A DNA stretch of 64,000 bases. Origin: Lagopus muta. Taxonomy: Eukaryota > Chordata > Aves > Galliformes > Phasianidae. Made by a program: the position numbers and the translations under genes. Shown one piece after another: positions 36,171-48,593 of the stretch. Each line of letters starts with the position of its first letter. Positions within the stretch are counted from its first letter, which is position 1. The notes under the pieces were generated by a model. The model searched no databases, was not told the DNA's origin, and worked only from the letters and a program-made list of their open reading frames with translations. The stretch lies in the NCBI RefSeq assembly GCF_023343835.1, contig NC_064434.1, positions 22,549,505-22,613,504 on the forward strand. Direction: 5' to 3'.

Positions 36171-36955
36171 GCCAGCGAGGAATCAACAGGGCTTTCATCA
36201 AAAACCCAAAGCGCAGGGCCGGGGCAGCCCTTGGAAAGAGGCTTAGCTGAAAGCAGGTGGCGTTAGCAGGAGTTTCAGGGCCTGGAGGTGGCCCAGCTTC
36301 ACGCTGGCAGCGCTACAACATCCACATCTTTCTGGTTTCTGCTGCTGCGTTTACACACGTGGGTGATGAGCTGAGCACGGAGTTACATACTCCACTTCCT
36401 TGCTGGCCTCTCAGTACAGCTGGATTTCAGGGACTGTTACACACAGCTCAAAACTGAGTTCAGTATCAGCTGGCAGCAGTCAAGGCAAAGCTACCTGTGT
36501 CAGGGCCCTGCTACTGCCTGAGGCCAGGCAGAAACCTCCTTCCTCAGCCATAACAGCTTCTCAACTCTACAGCTGGCCTCAAGCATTCCTCTTTCCATCG
36601 AGTGCTCATGGCAGCCACAGCTGAGTTTGCTAAAGGAGGTATTGGAGAAGCGGCCGTACAAGAGGCTGAAATGCTACTGACAAAACAGAAGTGCAGCAGA
36701 ACCACGATCCCAACGTACACCAAGCCGAGGAACAGCTCAGGTCAGAGGAAAGCTGAATTCAAACAGTTCATCTCCCTTAGGCCAGAACCTGCAGGTTCTG
36801 CCAAGCTCTTTCCAGGACGGGCACGTTGTCCACTGTTCAGGCTAAGCTCCTACGTGTTCCAGCAATGCTAGGAATCACCAGTAAGAGAGAACAGGAGAGC
36901 CCTCGGATGAGTCAGTAGCAGCAAGGAGTCACTGAACGAGCATTTAAATGTCAAC

Positions 36956-36961
36956 TTTATT
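36956..36961 (-). terminator. GSTA: Polyadenylation signal of GSTA gene C
   Basis: AATAAA on the gene strand, same context (tcaactttatttctgg on +) as in genes B and D. Confidence 0.65.
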
Positions 36962-37133
36962 TCTGGAAAACTTTAAGCATTTAAAGCAATTTGTTAAATT
37001 TGAGACAACTGAGTTAACATTGCATCTGCCAATGTGCATACAAAACTTGTGAAACTAATTTCAGTAATTTCACTTTGCTTCTCAGGAATGCCACAGACAA
37101 TGGAATGGAGTTGCACTGTGCTTAGGCTGCTGT

Positions 37134-40100
37134 TCAACTGAAAATTGCTAGCAGGTTTGGTATGTCTTTTTCCTGTAGAGGTGGTTTCCTTGGGCTGCCA
37201 GGCTGCAGGAATTTCTTGATGCTGGGGATATTGCTCATTCTTGCTTTAAAACTCTACAAAACAAAAAGAAAACATCACTACACTTAAGACCAATGGCAAC
37301 TCTCAGAGTAACAGTACATTGGGTTACATGAGCCTGGTGGCTGCATTTTGGGGCCATTTCTCTTTAGAGTGTTTATAAATGATGCAAATGCAGAACTCGG
37401 ACGCATCCTAAGTAGGTTTATGGACGATCCGAAGTTAAAGGAGCACTTGACACTCCAAGAGATGGGGAAACCTTGCAGAGAGAGCTCCCAGAAAACTGGA
37501 AGGCTGGTAGTAACCCACTACTGAGATTAACATGAGTGAATGAATGCTGGATTTTGCACCTGAGATGTGGCAACATCGGATTATTGGTATGTAGAGTGAG
37601 AGTAGAGAGGCTGGAGAGCAGCCCAAAGAAAAGGGATCTGTAATTCCAGCTGATGATGAAGTTGATGACATGTTGGACAAAGCCAGCAGTGTGCCTGGCA
37701 GCCCAAAGGGCCAACGCACCTTGCAGTGCCTCAGGCCCAGCACTGTCTCTGGGAGAGGGGAGGGGTTGTACTGCTCTGCTCTGTGCGGCCTCACCTCCAG
37801 CACTGTGTGCAGGTTTGGCTGCCACAATGTAAGAAGGACGTAAACCTCTTACAGCGTCCACATGGAGCTACACAAATGGCAAAGTATCTGGAGAGCAAGA
37901 CATAGGACGACTTCATGGCCCTGCTGCTCCCTACAAGTAGCAGTTGCAGTGCTGAGCTCTGCTCTGTGACAGCAGCAGGGCCTGAGGGAATGGCATGGGG
38001 AATCTCTCCAGCCAGGGTCAGGCTGGGAATTAAAAATGTTTCTTCACCAGAGGGCAATGGGCATGGAACAGGCAGCCCAGGGCAGTGTTTGATTTCAGAC
38101 AATGGGTTGAATTTCAGGTGATCCTCTGTGGAGCCAGGAGCTGGAATCAGGAGCTCTTGTGACTCTATTCAAACTCAAGGTATTATGGGATTTTAGGAAT
38201 CTATGCTTCAACCTGCTATACATTTCAATACCCTGGTGGCTGAAGTGACACCATAACTATCAGTATTCCAGGCTGGCCAGTACCACTTAGGGTATTTGAC
38301 TTTTCTTAGCCACCCAAAACCGTATTTTCTCAACCAGTTTAAATCAGTGTTCTTCTGTGGTTTATTTCCTTTAAAACTGTCTATGCAATTACCTGCAAGA
38401 GAGAAAATTTTGCAAGTGCATCAGCCTTGAACTCTTCCAACATTAAAATGGTTTCTAGTAAATTCACATCCGCTCTGCTCATCTTGTTGCCAACAAGAAA
38501 GTCATGCCCGTGGTCTTTCAAAACCTGAAACACGGAACAGAAGCAGGTGTGATATGTAGGCATGCCACTTAATGTTACTTCAAGTCTTTCTCTCATGGAA
38601 TTGTCCCTGAAGCAAGAAGAAGTAATGAGAACATCTGTACTGCAAGCAGATCACCACTCTGTCATCACAGCCATTCTACATCTGTCCTTTCCCTTCCACA
38701 GCTTTTCTTCTCTTTTTCCTGGCAGCTGAGGTCTAGCCCTCTTGCCTTCCGTTCTGTAGCCCCTGTAATTGAGCACTTCCTCACTCAGTGTTGGTCTACA
38801 CATCATGGAACACAACCAGCACTGTACAACATTTGCAAGAGACACAAATTCAGCCCAGGCCATTGCAGGAGATCTTGGTCTCTTTCAAATGATGGGTAGC
38901 TCCCTTGTTTCTCACCTGTTTCTGCTTCAGCTGGGGGAATATTGCACTGGGGCTCTCTGCATGTAGCCCGTGCCTCAGTTTCTTGACACCCTGCTTCCAG
39001 CTCACCCATCTCCCCTTTTTTCCTTTTTCAATTACAAAAGGGCCTGCAATCCTTCTTCTGTGTGTGTGCTGCAATGCTTCTAATGCACGTTTGGTCAGAG
39101 GCTCCTGTACTTCAGGAGGAGGCTTCAGGTAGAACCCAGTGCTACTGTGGCTTTTTTCTGAAACAAATGCAGACTGAAACATGGACATCTGTGGAACTCA
39201 GTGTGTCCTGGCTTGTTGCAGCTCTGCATATCTCCTAGATCTGCAGTGTCTTCTGTCTCCTCTGAGGTGTTCTGTCTCCAGCCTTATCTCACTCCCACCA
39301 CAGCCAAAGCATTTACATGGAATTTTTCCTTTCCTTTTGTCTGAATAAAAAGACTGTGTAGACCAGGAATGAAGTTTCAGGAAAACAATGTTAATTAAGC
39401 TACTAAATCATTGCCACGTACCTTCTCAAAGACTGGTAAGTATCTGTTTGTGGCCTTGTCCATAATATTTGCAAGATCTTTCTCCTTTTCATTAGCTGGT
39501 TTGAAGTCATGGTTCATGATTATATCATACAGATCTGCCATTGCTTCCACATACATGTCAATTCTGAAAGGAACAGATCCAGTTGGTCAAGTCAAATCAA
39601 ATATAGGAGATCTGAATAGCACAAAAGAAACTAGCTTGAACCCAACAGTAAAAGGCTGTGCTCCTTCTTTTTTCAACAGGAGTAATACTTCTCATATATA
39701 ATACTTCTCAGCATATAATTCTTTTTAAACCCAATTAAAGAATTGGCATATGTGTTCATACAATTTCTAATAAATATCCTGAAATCATAGAATCACAAGG
39801 TTGGAAAGGACCTACAAGATTATCTAGTCCAACCATCCTCCCATTCCCAATGCTACCACAAGCTACTAAACCATATCTCGAAGCTCCTCATCCATACACC
39901 TTTTGAACACTGCCAGGGATGGCGACTCCACCACCTCCCTGAGTGAATGTCTGACCTCTATTGAATAATGTACAGAATAGCTTATTAACAATCTTCAGGT
40001 TAAACCATGGAATGCCAGTGCTTTTTTTTTTTCCCCTGATAAAGCACTGATCTCTGATCTTCAGAAACTCCCTGCTGCCTTTCTTCTTATCCTATCTACC

Positions 40101-42601
40101 TATTTATTGCTATTGTACACATCACCTGCACTCACGGTCAACACATGCTCTAAGAAAACTCCCTGAATCTAAACTTCTTGTGAGTTACATGTATGCAGAG
40201 ATATTCTTGTGTCACACAGAAAAGCAGTACCAGCTACAAGCTAACAAAGGTAGTACTGGTACAGTACAGGGCTCTCTCCTTCAGGTCCTTCCCGTAGAGA
40301 TTGTATTTCCCTGCTATGTAGTTGAGGATGGCTCTGGTCTGCACCAACTTCATCCCATCGATCTCCACCATGGGCACTTGCTGGAACAGCAGGAATCCAT
40401 CTGGGGAAGAAGAAGATAAGGAGATGCTGAGCATCTGTGAATGAAAACCATCTAAGGGGACACAGGGAAATAACCAATGTTGTTTTTCATTTGTGGCATG
40501 CTTCCTCAATCTCCTTATACAATATGGGAAAAGTAGTTTGGAAACCTAGACTACTGTTAATATTTATGTTCATGTTTAGAGTTAATATACACATTAATAT
40601 GTCTTTGTGACTCCTACGCTGACTTTACATTGGCCGAATAACAGTTGGTGTTTCCCATGATTAGTGCAAGAGCTAAATACAACTTGATATGAGACTGTAG
40701 TTGTGTAAATCCCTTCCTGAGGAAGATCAGGATGGCAAATGCCACTCTGAGTTAGATATCTTTGAAAAGACAAGCAATGACCACAGATGCGTAATTTGGT
40801 TTGGAGAAACCATGCTCACAGCAATGGAATCTATAGAGGGCAATGTGAGTCGCTGCAAGGAAAACAGGACCGCACCTGTGCAGGTTAAACTCAGAAATCT
40901 AGAACTCTGGCTCCATACAGATTATCAAACAACAGCTTTGTGGGCAGCCTAAAATATGAATGAATTTCATGATGATGTGACTGGAGAAAATGTACAGACA
41001 TGGGGTAACTGGCAATGGGTTCATACTGATACAGAGAAGGTGCCACGTGAACACCAGGAAACACAGTTACTGTGTGGGTCATGGGGTGCTGGCAGAGTTT
41101 GCCCAGAGTCTGTGGAGTCTCTTCCTTGGAGATCTTCAAAAGCTGCCTGGATGTGGTCCTGGGGACCTACTCTGGGTATCCCTGCTTGAGCAGGAGTTGT
41201 GCCAGATGGACCCCGAGGTGATGCTTACTACAGCACGTGTCTGTCTGTCTGTACCAGCCAATCTAGGTTTTCCAAGAAACAAAAGTTAACTCTCGTGATC
41301 TAGGACAAACAAATTCTAATCATCGTTATTATTGAATTATTAAAAAACTAAAGGAAACTTACCTGTCCTTAACTTTCGGAGATCTTCCTTTGTTTCCACA
41401 AATCTTTCTTCAAACTGCAGGGAATACAGAAGAAAAACTGCATTCTGATTTCATGTTTTAACTTCTGCTCGTCATGACATAAGGGCCCAAAGACAACACA
41501 GTAGAAATGCCAAATCAGGTTTTAAGGAATTAGCTAGCCTTTGCCATATTGTCTCCTAATACCTCTGCCATTCAATTCATAAATCTTCTGGGCATGCTAA
41601 GGTTGCTCCAAAAGTACTGCCTCCATTCCCTCCCCTCCCCCCCATGGAAACTACAATACATATAAAGAGCAGAAGAACACTGTTTAATAGAATAAAATAT
41701 CACCAAGATAATACTGTACTTCAAAACAGTCACCATCATTAGCTGTGAGTTTTCCTCAGTGATGAACAAGAGTCTGCATGCCTTGTTAGTAAAAATACGC
41801 ACGACCATCTGAAATATGGCTATTCTTCCACATCACTGTTGAAAACTGATGAAGCTCATTGCTGTGCTCACATCCACTATTTAGAGTCCATAACTATTCA
41901 GAAAGCACTGGTCAGTGTCAATGGGCGCCATTTTTTCTGCACGGGGGAATTCAATTCCACACCTTTCCTTCATACGCACATTCACAGCAGATGCCATGGT
42001 GGCAGCAGAGGGGCAGTCTGACATCTTTCTCCAGCAATAACATGGAATGAAATATTGCCAGGAACATTCAACCTCCACTGCCACAACAACAAAATCCACC
42101 TCTGACATCATGGGCAAACATAATAAAAAAAGGGGCATTACTTTTAGAGCAGTCCTCCTACACTGATACCACCACTAATATAAATATAAGCTATTTTGGA
42201 CACTGAGAGCAAACTAGAGGCCATCAGAAATTGAAGGACTCATCTCCTCAGATCAGAGGAGACAAGTCCTGCTGTGCTGTGTTTTCAACTCATTTCTTTC
42301 ACTTCTCACAAGGCACATGGATGTATAATGCTAACAGTGGGACTGACACACAGTGCTTGGAAGAGAAACAGGAACTTTGTCATCACAGGCTTGGTTCTGG
42401 TTGTGCAATGCATTAAAGGGAGAATCTGAAACTGCTGGTATGTCCCATTATCAATAAAGAATACTTTAAACAAGTGTTTGTCATGTGTTCTTAGTATAAC
42501 AACCACATACAAACCTCAACTCCAGCAGCTGCTAGTAGCCACTTCACTGGTTCCATTCGGCCTCGTACACTGACATAGTGCAGAATTGGCTTCCCAGACA
42601 T
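37134..42601 (-). CDS. GSTA: Alpha-class glutathione S-transferase, gene C (six coding exons)
   Basis: Exons in gene order: 42601-42515, 41414-41363, 40400-40268, 39563-39422, 38524-38393 and 37253-37134. The exon with the ATG begins at 42621; non-coding exon 1 ends at 44703. 221 residues. Tyr9, Arg13 and Arg15 sit in [16 protein letters not shown]. Gln54-Val55, Gln67-Thr68, Asp101 and Arg131 are kept. Exon 5 reads [16 protein letters not shown], unlike gene B, so the H-site differs. The tail is [11 protein letters not shown] and ends LLAIFS. Residue 179 is Ser where B, D and E have Pro. Role: glutathione conjugation and peroxide reduction in the cytosol, by family. The gene is intact. Confidence 0.94.
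37365..38190 (+). mobile_element. Old CR1, gene C intron 6
   Basis: gtgtttataaatgatgcaaa, then ggtttatggacgatccgaag, recall the CR1 motifs FINDLD and FADD; later parts match the CR1 C-terminal region. It is strongly decayed. The same copy is at 48825 in D and, with a nested CR1, at 25440 in B. Confidence 0.65.
38916..39173 (-). other. Phase 0-0 open cassette, gene C intron 5
   Basis: Same 86-codon open cassette as in gene B intron 5, with the tttcag acceptor-like and cag|gtgaga donor-like ends kept. The frame is identical over the cassette. Confidence 0.3.
39783..39948 (-). mobile_element. CR1 3' end, gene C intron 4
   Basis: aatcatagaatcacaaggtt through gactccaccacctccctgag is a reversed 3'-terminal CR1. 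Gene B intron 4 lacks it (around 28495) and gene D has it at 51241-51406. Confidence 0.9.
41080..41230 (+). mobile_element. Partial CR1 3' end, gene C intron 3
   Basis: gagtctcttccttggagatc and gtggtcctggggacctactc match the longer copy in gene B; the terminal part with the octamer is gone. Confidence 0.75.
41600..42158. mobile_element. Internally deleted mariner (Galluhop-like), gene C intron 2
   Basis: 559 bp bounded by TA on both sides (41598-41599, 42159-42160). The left end is aggttgctccaaaagtactg and the right end is the inverted form, gcattacttttagagcagtc. The internal sequence has no transposase frame, so it is non-autonomous. The terminal repeats match the chicken Galluhop/Mariner1_GG family as I remember it. 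Confidence 0.82.
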
Positions 42602-42728
42602 GTCTCAACGTATCTGATTTCCTGATAGATAAAACAAAGGGCTATCACAAATCAAGCAGGATCAGAATCTGTTCATCAATCTCCAACTGGTTCTCAAGCA
42701 CCACTCAAAGTTGTCTTCTTTTAAACCA

Positions 42729-42739
42729 GTGACTCAGCA
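42729..42739 (+). promoter_or_regulatory. Antioxidant-response/AP-1-like site, gene C intron 1
   Basis: gtgactcagca, same as in genes B and D, here directly at the junction of the 665-bp difference. Confidence 0.35.
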
Positions 42740-44395
42740 GTCCCCATACACCCTCTAACCACGTCCCTCAGTGCTACATCTGTGCTTTTCTTGAACACCT
42801 GCAGGGACTGTGAGTGCACCTCTTCCCTGGGCAGCCTGTTCTAATACCTCACTGTTATGGCTGAGAATAAATTGTTCTCCTAATATCTGGACCTGCTTTC
42901 CTAACCTGAAACTCCTCTGGTGCAACTTGAGGCCAGCACCTTGCCCTGTCAATTATTACCGTGGAGAAGAGGCCGACCCCCACCACGCAACAACCTCCTT
43001 TGGTGTTCAAGGCAATAAGGTCTCCCCTGAGCCCCCTCTGCTCCAGACCACACAACCCCAGTTCCCTCTGCTGCTCCTCATAACACTTGTGCTCCACACC
43101 CTCCACAGTTTCACTGGAATTATCTGGATGTGCTCCAGGGACTCAGTGTGTTTGTTACAGGGAGGGACCCAAATCTGAACACCGCATTATCTCCATTCAG
43201 CAGCACTCTCTGGGTCCGGACACCCAGCCTCTTCTTTAACCAGCACAGTGTATGTCTGTCCAAGCAATGGATTGCCAGCTTCACCACTGAGAGACTGTCA
43301 AAGCCTTCACTGAAGACCAGGTAGACCATATTCACAGACTTTCCCTCATCCTCTTGGCATGTCACTTGGTCATAGAAAGAGAGCAGGTTGGTCAAGCAGG
43401 ATGTTGCTTACATGAACTCTTGCAGTTTATGCCTGAATCCCTCCTTGTCCAGAACAAGCCATGTGATAGAACTTAAGCTGCTCTGTGACCTTCCCTGATA
43501 CAGAGGTCAGGCAGACGGAAGTACAGCTTTCTGGATCATCTTTCCAACCCTTCTAGTAGATCCTAAGCATCACCCTAGAAGCCTCCAGGCTTCTGGAACA
43601 TCCCTGGTTGTCCAGAACAGCTGAGAAACAATCAAAAGCAGCTTGACAAGCTGTTCAACTAACTTCCTCCATACCCTCAGGTGGCTACCTTCTGGCTCCA
43701 TGGACTTGAAACAGTACAGGGGACCTGCAGGTTGCTAACCACTTCCTCCTGAATTCTGAGGCTTCATGCTGCTCCCCATCTTGGTCTTCCAGCTCACAGG
43801 GCTCAGTACTCTGCCCATAACTGGTCTGACTATTGAAGACAGAAATTAAGAAGGCATTAAGATGCTCAGACTTTTTCTCACCCTCACTGGCAATGTTGCT
43901 TGTCACATCCACTAAAGGATGGAGATTCCTCCTTTACAAGGTAGAGAACTGTCTTTTTTTCCTGGAGTCTCAGCAAAAGTTCCCTGATAAGATAGGCCGG
44001 CCTTCTTCCCCACCAGCTCATCTTATGGCATAGGGGGACACTTTGTTCCTGTGACTTTAGAATTTCATTTTTGATCAATGTCGAGCCTTCCTGGACCTCT
44101 CTGCTCCTCAGTTCCTTATGGATAAGGACTGGGGGGAAGGACAAAGACTTTACCTTATTGTTCCCAGCATTGCGCTCAAACTAATAAGTCTCTGTTCCTC
44201 TACTTTCCTTAGGCCAGTGCCCAATTTTGTTTTGGCTAACATCTTGCTGTCCATCAGCACAGGCAGCACAGGCAGAGCCACAGAGAAATTCCTGCTCAGT
44301 TCTACTCCAGCTCATGCTGGGATTTAAAGAAATCATTGTCTCCAGGCAAGTGGGCACCTGCCCCATTCAGAACCAGGGCACAGCAAACAGCAACA
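42740..44395 (-). mobile_element. CR1, longer copy, gene C intron 1
   Basis: Reversed CR1 extending from the C-terminal block into RT (TNLLSFYDQVTCQEDEG, VNMVYLVFSEGFDSL) and further to a piece equivalent to [10 protein letters not shown] (HLNAFLISVF). Catalytic FADD and much of the frame are destroyed. It is co-oriented with the gene. Confidence 0.85.
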
Positions 44396-44702
44396 GTGTA
44401 GGCAGCACCCACTTCATATTCATGTCACAGTTATGAAAAACAAGTCAACAAACAAGCTGAAGTATGAACAGCAGCAAAAAGCAAATGGCTACAACAAAAC
44501 ATATCCCCCTGTAAGCAGCATGCCATTGTCTCTAAAACAGGAACCGCTTCACACTTCTGAGATCTAAGCTGATCTCTCTTCATTCTGTATGCCATGTTAG
44601 CAAAGAATGCACCTGAAGGTATTTAATCCATAAAATCCATCCACTGACTTTAGCATCAAGTACACCAATTCCCTAGGCAAATCCAAAAGCCAAAAAGCTT
44701 AC

Positions 44703-44767
44703 CTTGCACAGACTGGAACTCGCTCTGAGCTCTCAGCAGCTTTGTCCTGAGGTTATGGAGCTTTTAA
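44703..44767 (-). promoter_or_regulatory. GSTA: First (non-coding) exon and core promoter of GSTA gene C
   Basis: TATA-like ttaaaag (44761-44767 on the gene strand), then a short exon ending gtctgtgcaag|gtaagc at 44703. Compared with gene B (ctaaaag) the box is closer to TATA consensus. Confidence 0.65.
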
Positions 44768-45489
44768 CCTCTCCTACAAAGCAAATTGCAGATATTTCTC
44801 TACTGTTGGGAAATACTATACCCTAAGCAATTAAGACATATACTTTCAGTCACTTATTACCTACAATAGTCAATAAAGTAATGCCGACAGTGCACATATG
44901 TAACACTTGAGAGAGGTCACCATCATGTTGGACACGTGTGACAGAAACAAATCTTATACTTCCCATTTTCATTGTATTGCAATTTGCTACTAACAGTTAT
45001 CAGAGCTGCTGTAAATCAGAAGAGTTTAGTATCTTATGATCTCCCTTGCCCCCAACCTCCTGTCTAATTTCCTGTCTAATCTGTAGGCAACACACGCACC
45101 CAAGGTCAGTGTGCTCTGTGAAAAAGTGCTGAATCACCCCAGGCTTGAATGTGGGCCAGGACATTATTCTGCTATTACAGAGAGGGAGAATGAAGTGTAG
45201 TTAAAGAATTGAGCTGTTACAGTACAGGGCTTGTTCCTTCTGGTGCTCCTCACAGATGGTGATGGACAGCACAGATTTCCTGCTGTTCTCCTTTCAGTAG
45301 ACCTAAATATGGGTAGGAGGAAACCTTCATCAAACACTTGAACCACGTTAAATACCCAAATCGATGCCAGCTGAATGAACTCAAAAGGTCAAAATCTGTC
45401 ATGTATGAAGGCATCTGATTTTTAAGTACTTCTGTCTTCAGATGAACAATCAGGTGGAAAAGCTAGGGGAAATCTCTAATATATACCTT

Positions 45490-45771
45490 AATACCTTAAC
45501 AGAGAGAATATTCAACACTGGTGCTGCTGCTGGCCATCAGCCCGTTCCCATCTGGGGTCTTCCTTTAAAATAATAACACAGATCTATGTAATAATTGGTT
45601 TCTCATATACGATACTGATCTCCTGAGCAAGCGTAAGAATGTTTTGCATCATCAAACCTTGTCAATTTTCCTCTCCCATAAAATGTGACAGAATTCCTTT
45701 GGCTTGGGCTGGAGCTATGCTCAAAAATCCAAGCCAGTCTTTAAAATGTAAGGGAAACTGGTGCCTGCACA
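45490..45771. other. Segment at the end of units C and D, absent from unit B
   Basis: About 280 bases beginning ttaacagagagaatattcaa, also at 58978-59252, but missing between 34310 and 34314 at the end of unit B. I cannot name it. It marks the duplication boundary. Confidence 0.6.
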
Positions 45772-47274
45772 AACTGCACTGTGTTACTGTATTCATGGGA
45801 GGAGGAGGGAATGTAGGGAAGGGAGCTTCAGCTGTGACTAAGGAGACCTGCAGGGATATGCCCGGCCCTGCCTTGTTGCAGACACAAAGTACACATCTGG
45901 TGCTCTGTATCATTCAAACCAACTGGGTACTTCTTGGATTTTCTGAACTGTCTCTGCATGTGTTCAGCACACCTAAAATCCAGCTCACACATTCAATCCC
46001 TCAACACATTTCTCATGACTTCCACCCTCATAATCCGGCTGGGTAGGTATTAACCAAACAATCCTTTACACTCAAGGATAAGTTTACACAACATAGCCCT
46101 GCAGTTATCAGTAACACAGCTCCAGGGAGTTACCTGCTCACTGTTGCCTTTAAAGCTCTCTCTGCACATTCACATCACGACTCTCTCCTCAGAAGCACAT
46201 CCCCTGCTTTGAGATTTTCTTCTCTCTAGCTTGCTCCCTTTCTCTCTGCTGCTTAGCTTGCAGTTACGGTTTGGGTCTTCTTGGCAATAAACAGTCTGAC
46301 TTTGAGTACAGAAACACCCATGTCCTCGGAAGCTCATTATGTTGGGTGCTATCTTCAACATGCTCTATGAGGAACAATGCAAGCTTTGCAGCAGAACGCT
46401 GCCCAAGCAACAGGGGCTCCAAACCTCTGCTCAGCTAACAGCTTGCCCTGGGGATTCCCAGACATTTCAGTCTCCTTCAGCAAAGTTCTCCTTTCACATA
46501 AATAGGTGCTTGATAACAAGGACTTGATAAAGTCTTGACAAATCGGACTAGAGCTGCTTGATGCCTAACTAATACCTCATCAGCAATAAGGTGTTTAGGA
46601 AAGTGCCAAGTTACGGCTACACTGCATGCACACACAGAAGACCACGATCTATGCTCTATTTCTCTTTCCTCTAGGGGGTGACTTGCACGACTCCAATAAA
46701 AGTAGTGCTCCCAAACAGCATTTCTTTCAGAATTACTTCATTCCATGGTGCTCCAGAAATAGGTGACGCTCTCCAGTCCTCTCTCCTGAGGACAGAGCTG
46801 CACTCGGGGCCCTCACACCATGGACCAGCACTGGACGAGCACTCCAACCTCCAACATGTGCATACAGGCTGGGAAACGCACTACAAGGGCAGGCTAGCTA
46901 AGCAGAAAGAGAAAACTTCCCTGACCTTCCCCAAAGCACAGGGACAGCTGGTAAAAAGCAACCCAGCCAAAGCCACGCTCACCAGCGTCAGCAAAAGAAC
47001 CTCTGTACCAGGCTGCACTTGTCCATCACAGCTCCCTCACACACCGGCCAAGGCCTGAAGCTCTGGGGCACGAGAGGAAGAGCAGAGATCTTCCAGCAAT
47101 GGCACCGCTGAGGATCAGCTCTGGGCTTTGGGCTCAACACCTACTGTGCTGGCACCGCGCTGAAGGGATTCTGTTAGCGCTCTGCAACACACCTCCTTGG
47201 AAAGCATCGACTCACATCCGCGTAGCAAACGTGTACCTTTCCTGAGCAGCACTGCTGGGCCCAAAGAGAGGCAC

Positions 47275-47640
47275 AAACCCCATCTCCTGCCCCTGTCCCC
47301 GCGGCCCCAGCCCAGTAGGTCCCGCTCCTAGCGCCGCTGCCCTGACGGACCGCTCCCTCGGCCGGAACCCATGATCTGGCCGCCTCCCCCAAGCTCGGCC
47401 CGAGCCCAGCGCACCTCCCCTCCGCCAGTACCGCCGCTGAAGCCGCCGCTACAGCTGACCCCTCCCTGTACCGCCGCTGCAGCCCCGCAGCTCCAGACCC
47501 GTCCTGGTGTCCCGTGCCTGACGTGGGCGGCCCCGGGAGGCTCCGTGCTGCCGTGTGCTGAGGGGCAGGGCGCATGACAAGCTGAAACGGCTTCGGCTCG
47601 GTGGGGGCGCTGCTCGGCAGTCAGCTCGGTGCCAGCGAGG
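47275..47640 (-). promoter_or_regulatory. CpG island, block copy 3 (upstream of gene C)
   Basis: Near-identical to block copy 2. Same candidate donors and same missing segment. Promoter role inferred only. Confidence 0.4.
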
Positions 47641-48415
47641 AATCAACAGGGCTTTCATCAAAAACCCAAAGCGCAGGGCCGGGGCAGCCCTTGGAAAGAG
47701 GCTTAACTGAAAGCAGGTGGCGTTAGCAGGAGTTTCAGGGCCTGGAGGTGGCCCAGCTTCACGCTGGCAGCGCTACAATATCCACATCTTTCTGGTTTCT
47801 GCTGCTGCGTTTACACACGTGGGTGATGAGCTGAGCACGGAGTTACATACTCCACTTCCTTGCTGGCCTCTCAGTACAGCTGGATTTCAGGGACTGTTAC
47901 ACACAGCTCAAAACTGAGTTCAGTATCAGCTGGCAGCAGTCAAGGCAAAGCTACCTGTGTCAGGGCCCTGCTACTGCCTGAGGCCAGGCAGAAACCTCCT
48001 TCCTCAGCCATAACAGCTTCTCAACTCTACAGCTGGCCTCAATCATTCCTCTTTCCATCGAGTGCTCATGGCAGCCACAGCTGAGTTTGCTAAAGGAGGT
48101 ATTGGAGAAGCGGCCGTACAAGAGGCTGAAATGCTACTGACAAAACAGAAGTGCAGCAGAACCACGATCCCAACGTACACCAAGCCGAGGAACAGCTCAG
48201 TTCAGAGGAAAGCTGAATTCAAACAGTTCATCTCCCTTAGGCCAGAACCTGCAGGTTCTGCCAAGCTCTTTCCAGGACGGGCACGTTGTCCACTGTTCAG
48301 GCTAAGCTCCTACGTGTTCCAGCAATGCTAGGAATCACCAGTAAGAGAGAACAGGAGAGCCCTCGGATGAGTCAGTAGCAGCAAGGAGTCACTGAACGAG
48401 CATTTAAATGTCAAC

Positions 48416-48421
48416 TTTATT
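48416..48421 (-). terminator. GSTA: Polyadenylation signal of GSTA gene D
   Basis: AATAAA on the gene strand at the position conserved in genes B and C. Confidence 0.65.
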
Positions 48422-48593
48422 TCTGGAAAACTTTAAGCATTTAAAGCAATTTGTTAAATTTGAGACAACTGAGTTAACATTGCATCTGCCAATGTGCATA
48501 CAAAACTTGTGAAACTAATTTCATTAATTTCACTTTGCTTCTCAGGAATGCCACAGACAATGGAATGGAGTTGCACTGTGCTTAGGCTGCTGC

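Larger units (their letters stand above)
34314..45771. repeat. Array unit C (11.46 kb) with CpG-block copy 2 and GSTA gene C
   Basis: From aactgcactgtgttactg the sequence matches 45772 onward with a constant offset of 11458-11461 over all exons up to intron 2, where D has a 2-kb insertion. Only scattered single-base differences are seen. It holds the block copy 2 (35205-36260) and the whole of gene C with its first exon. Confidence 0.93.
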
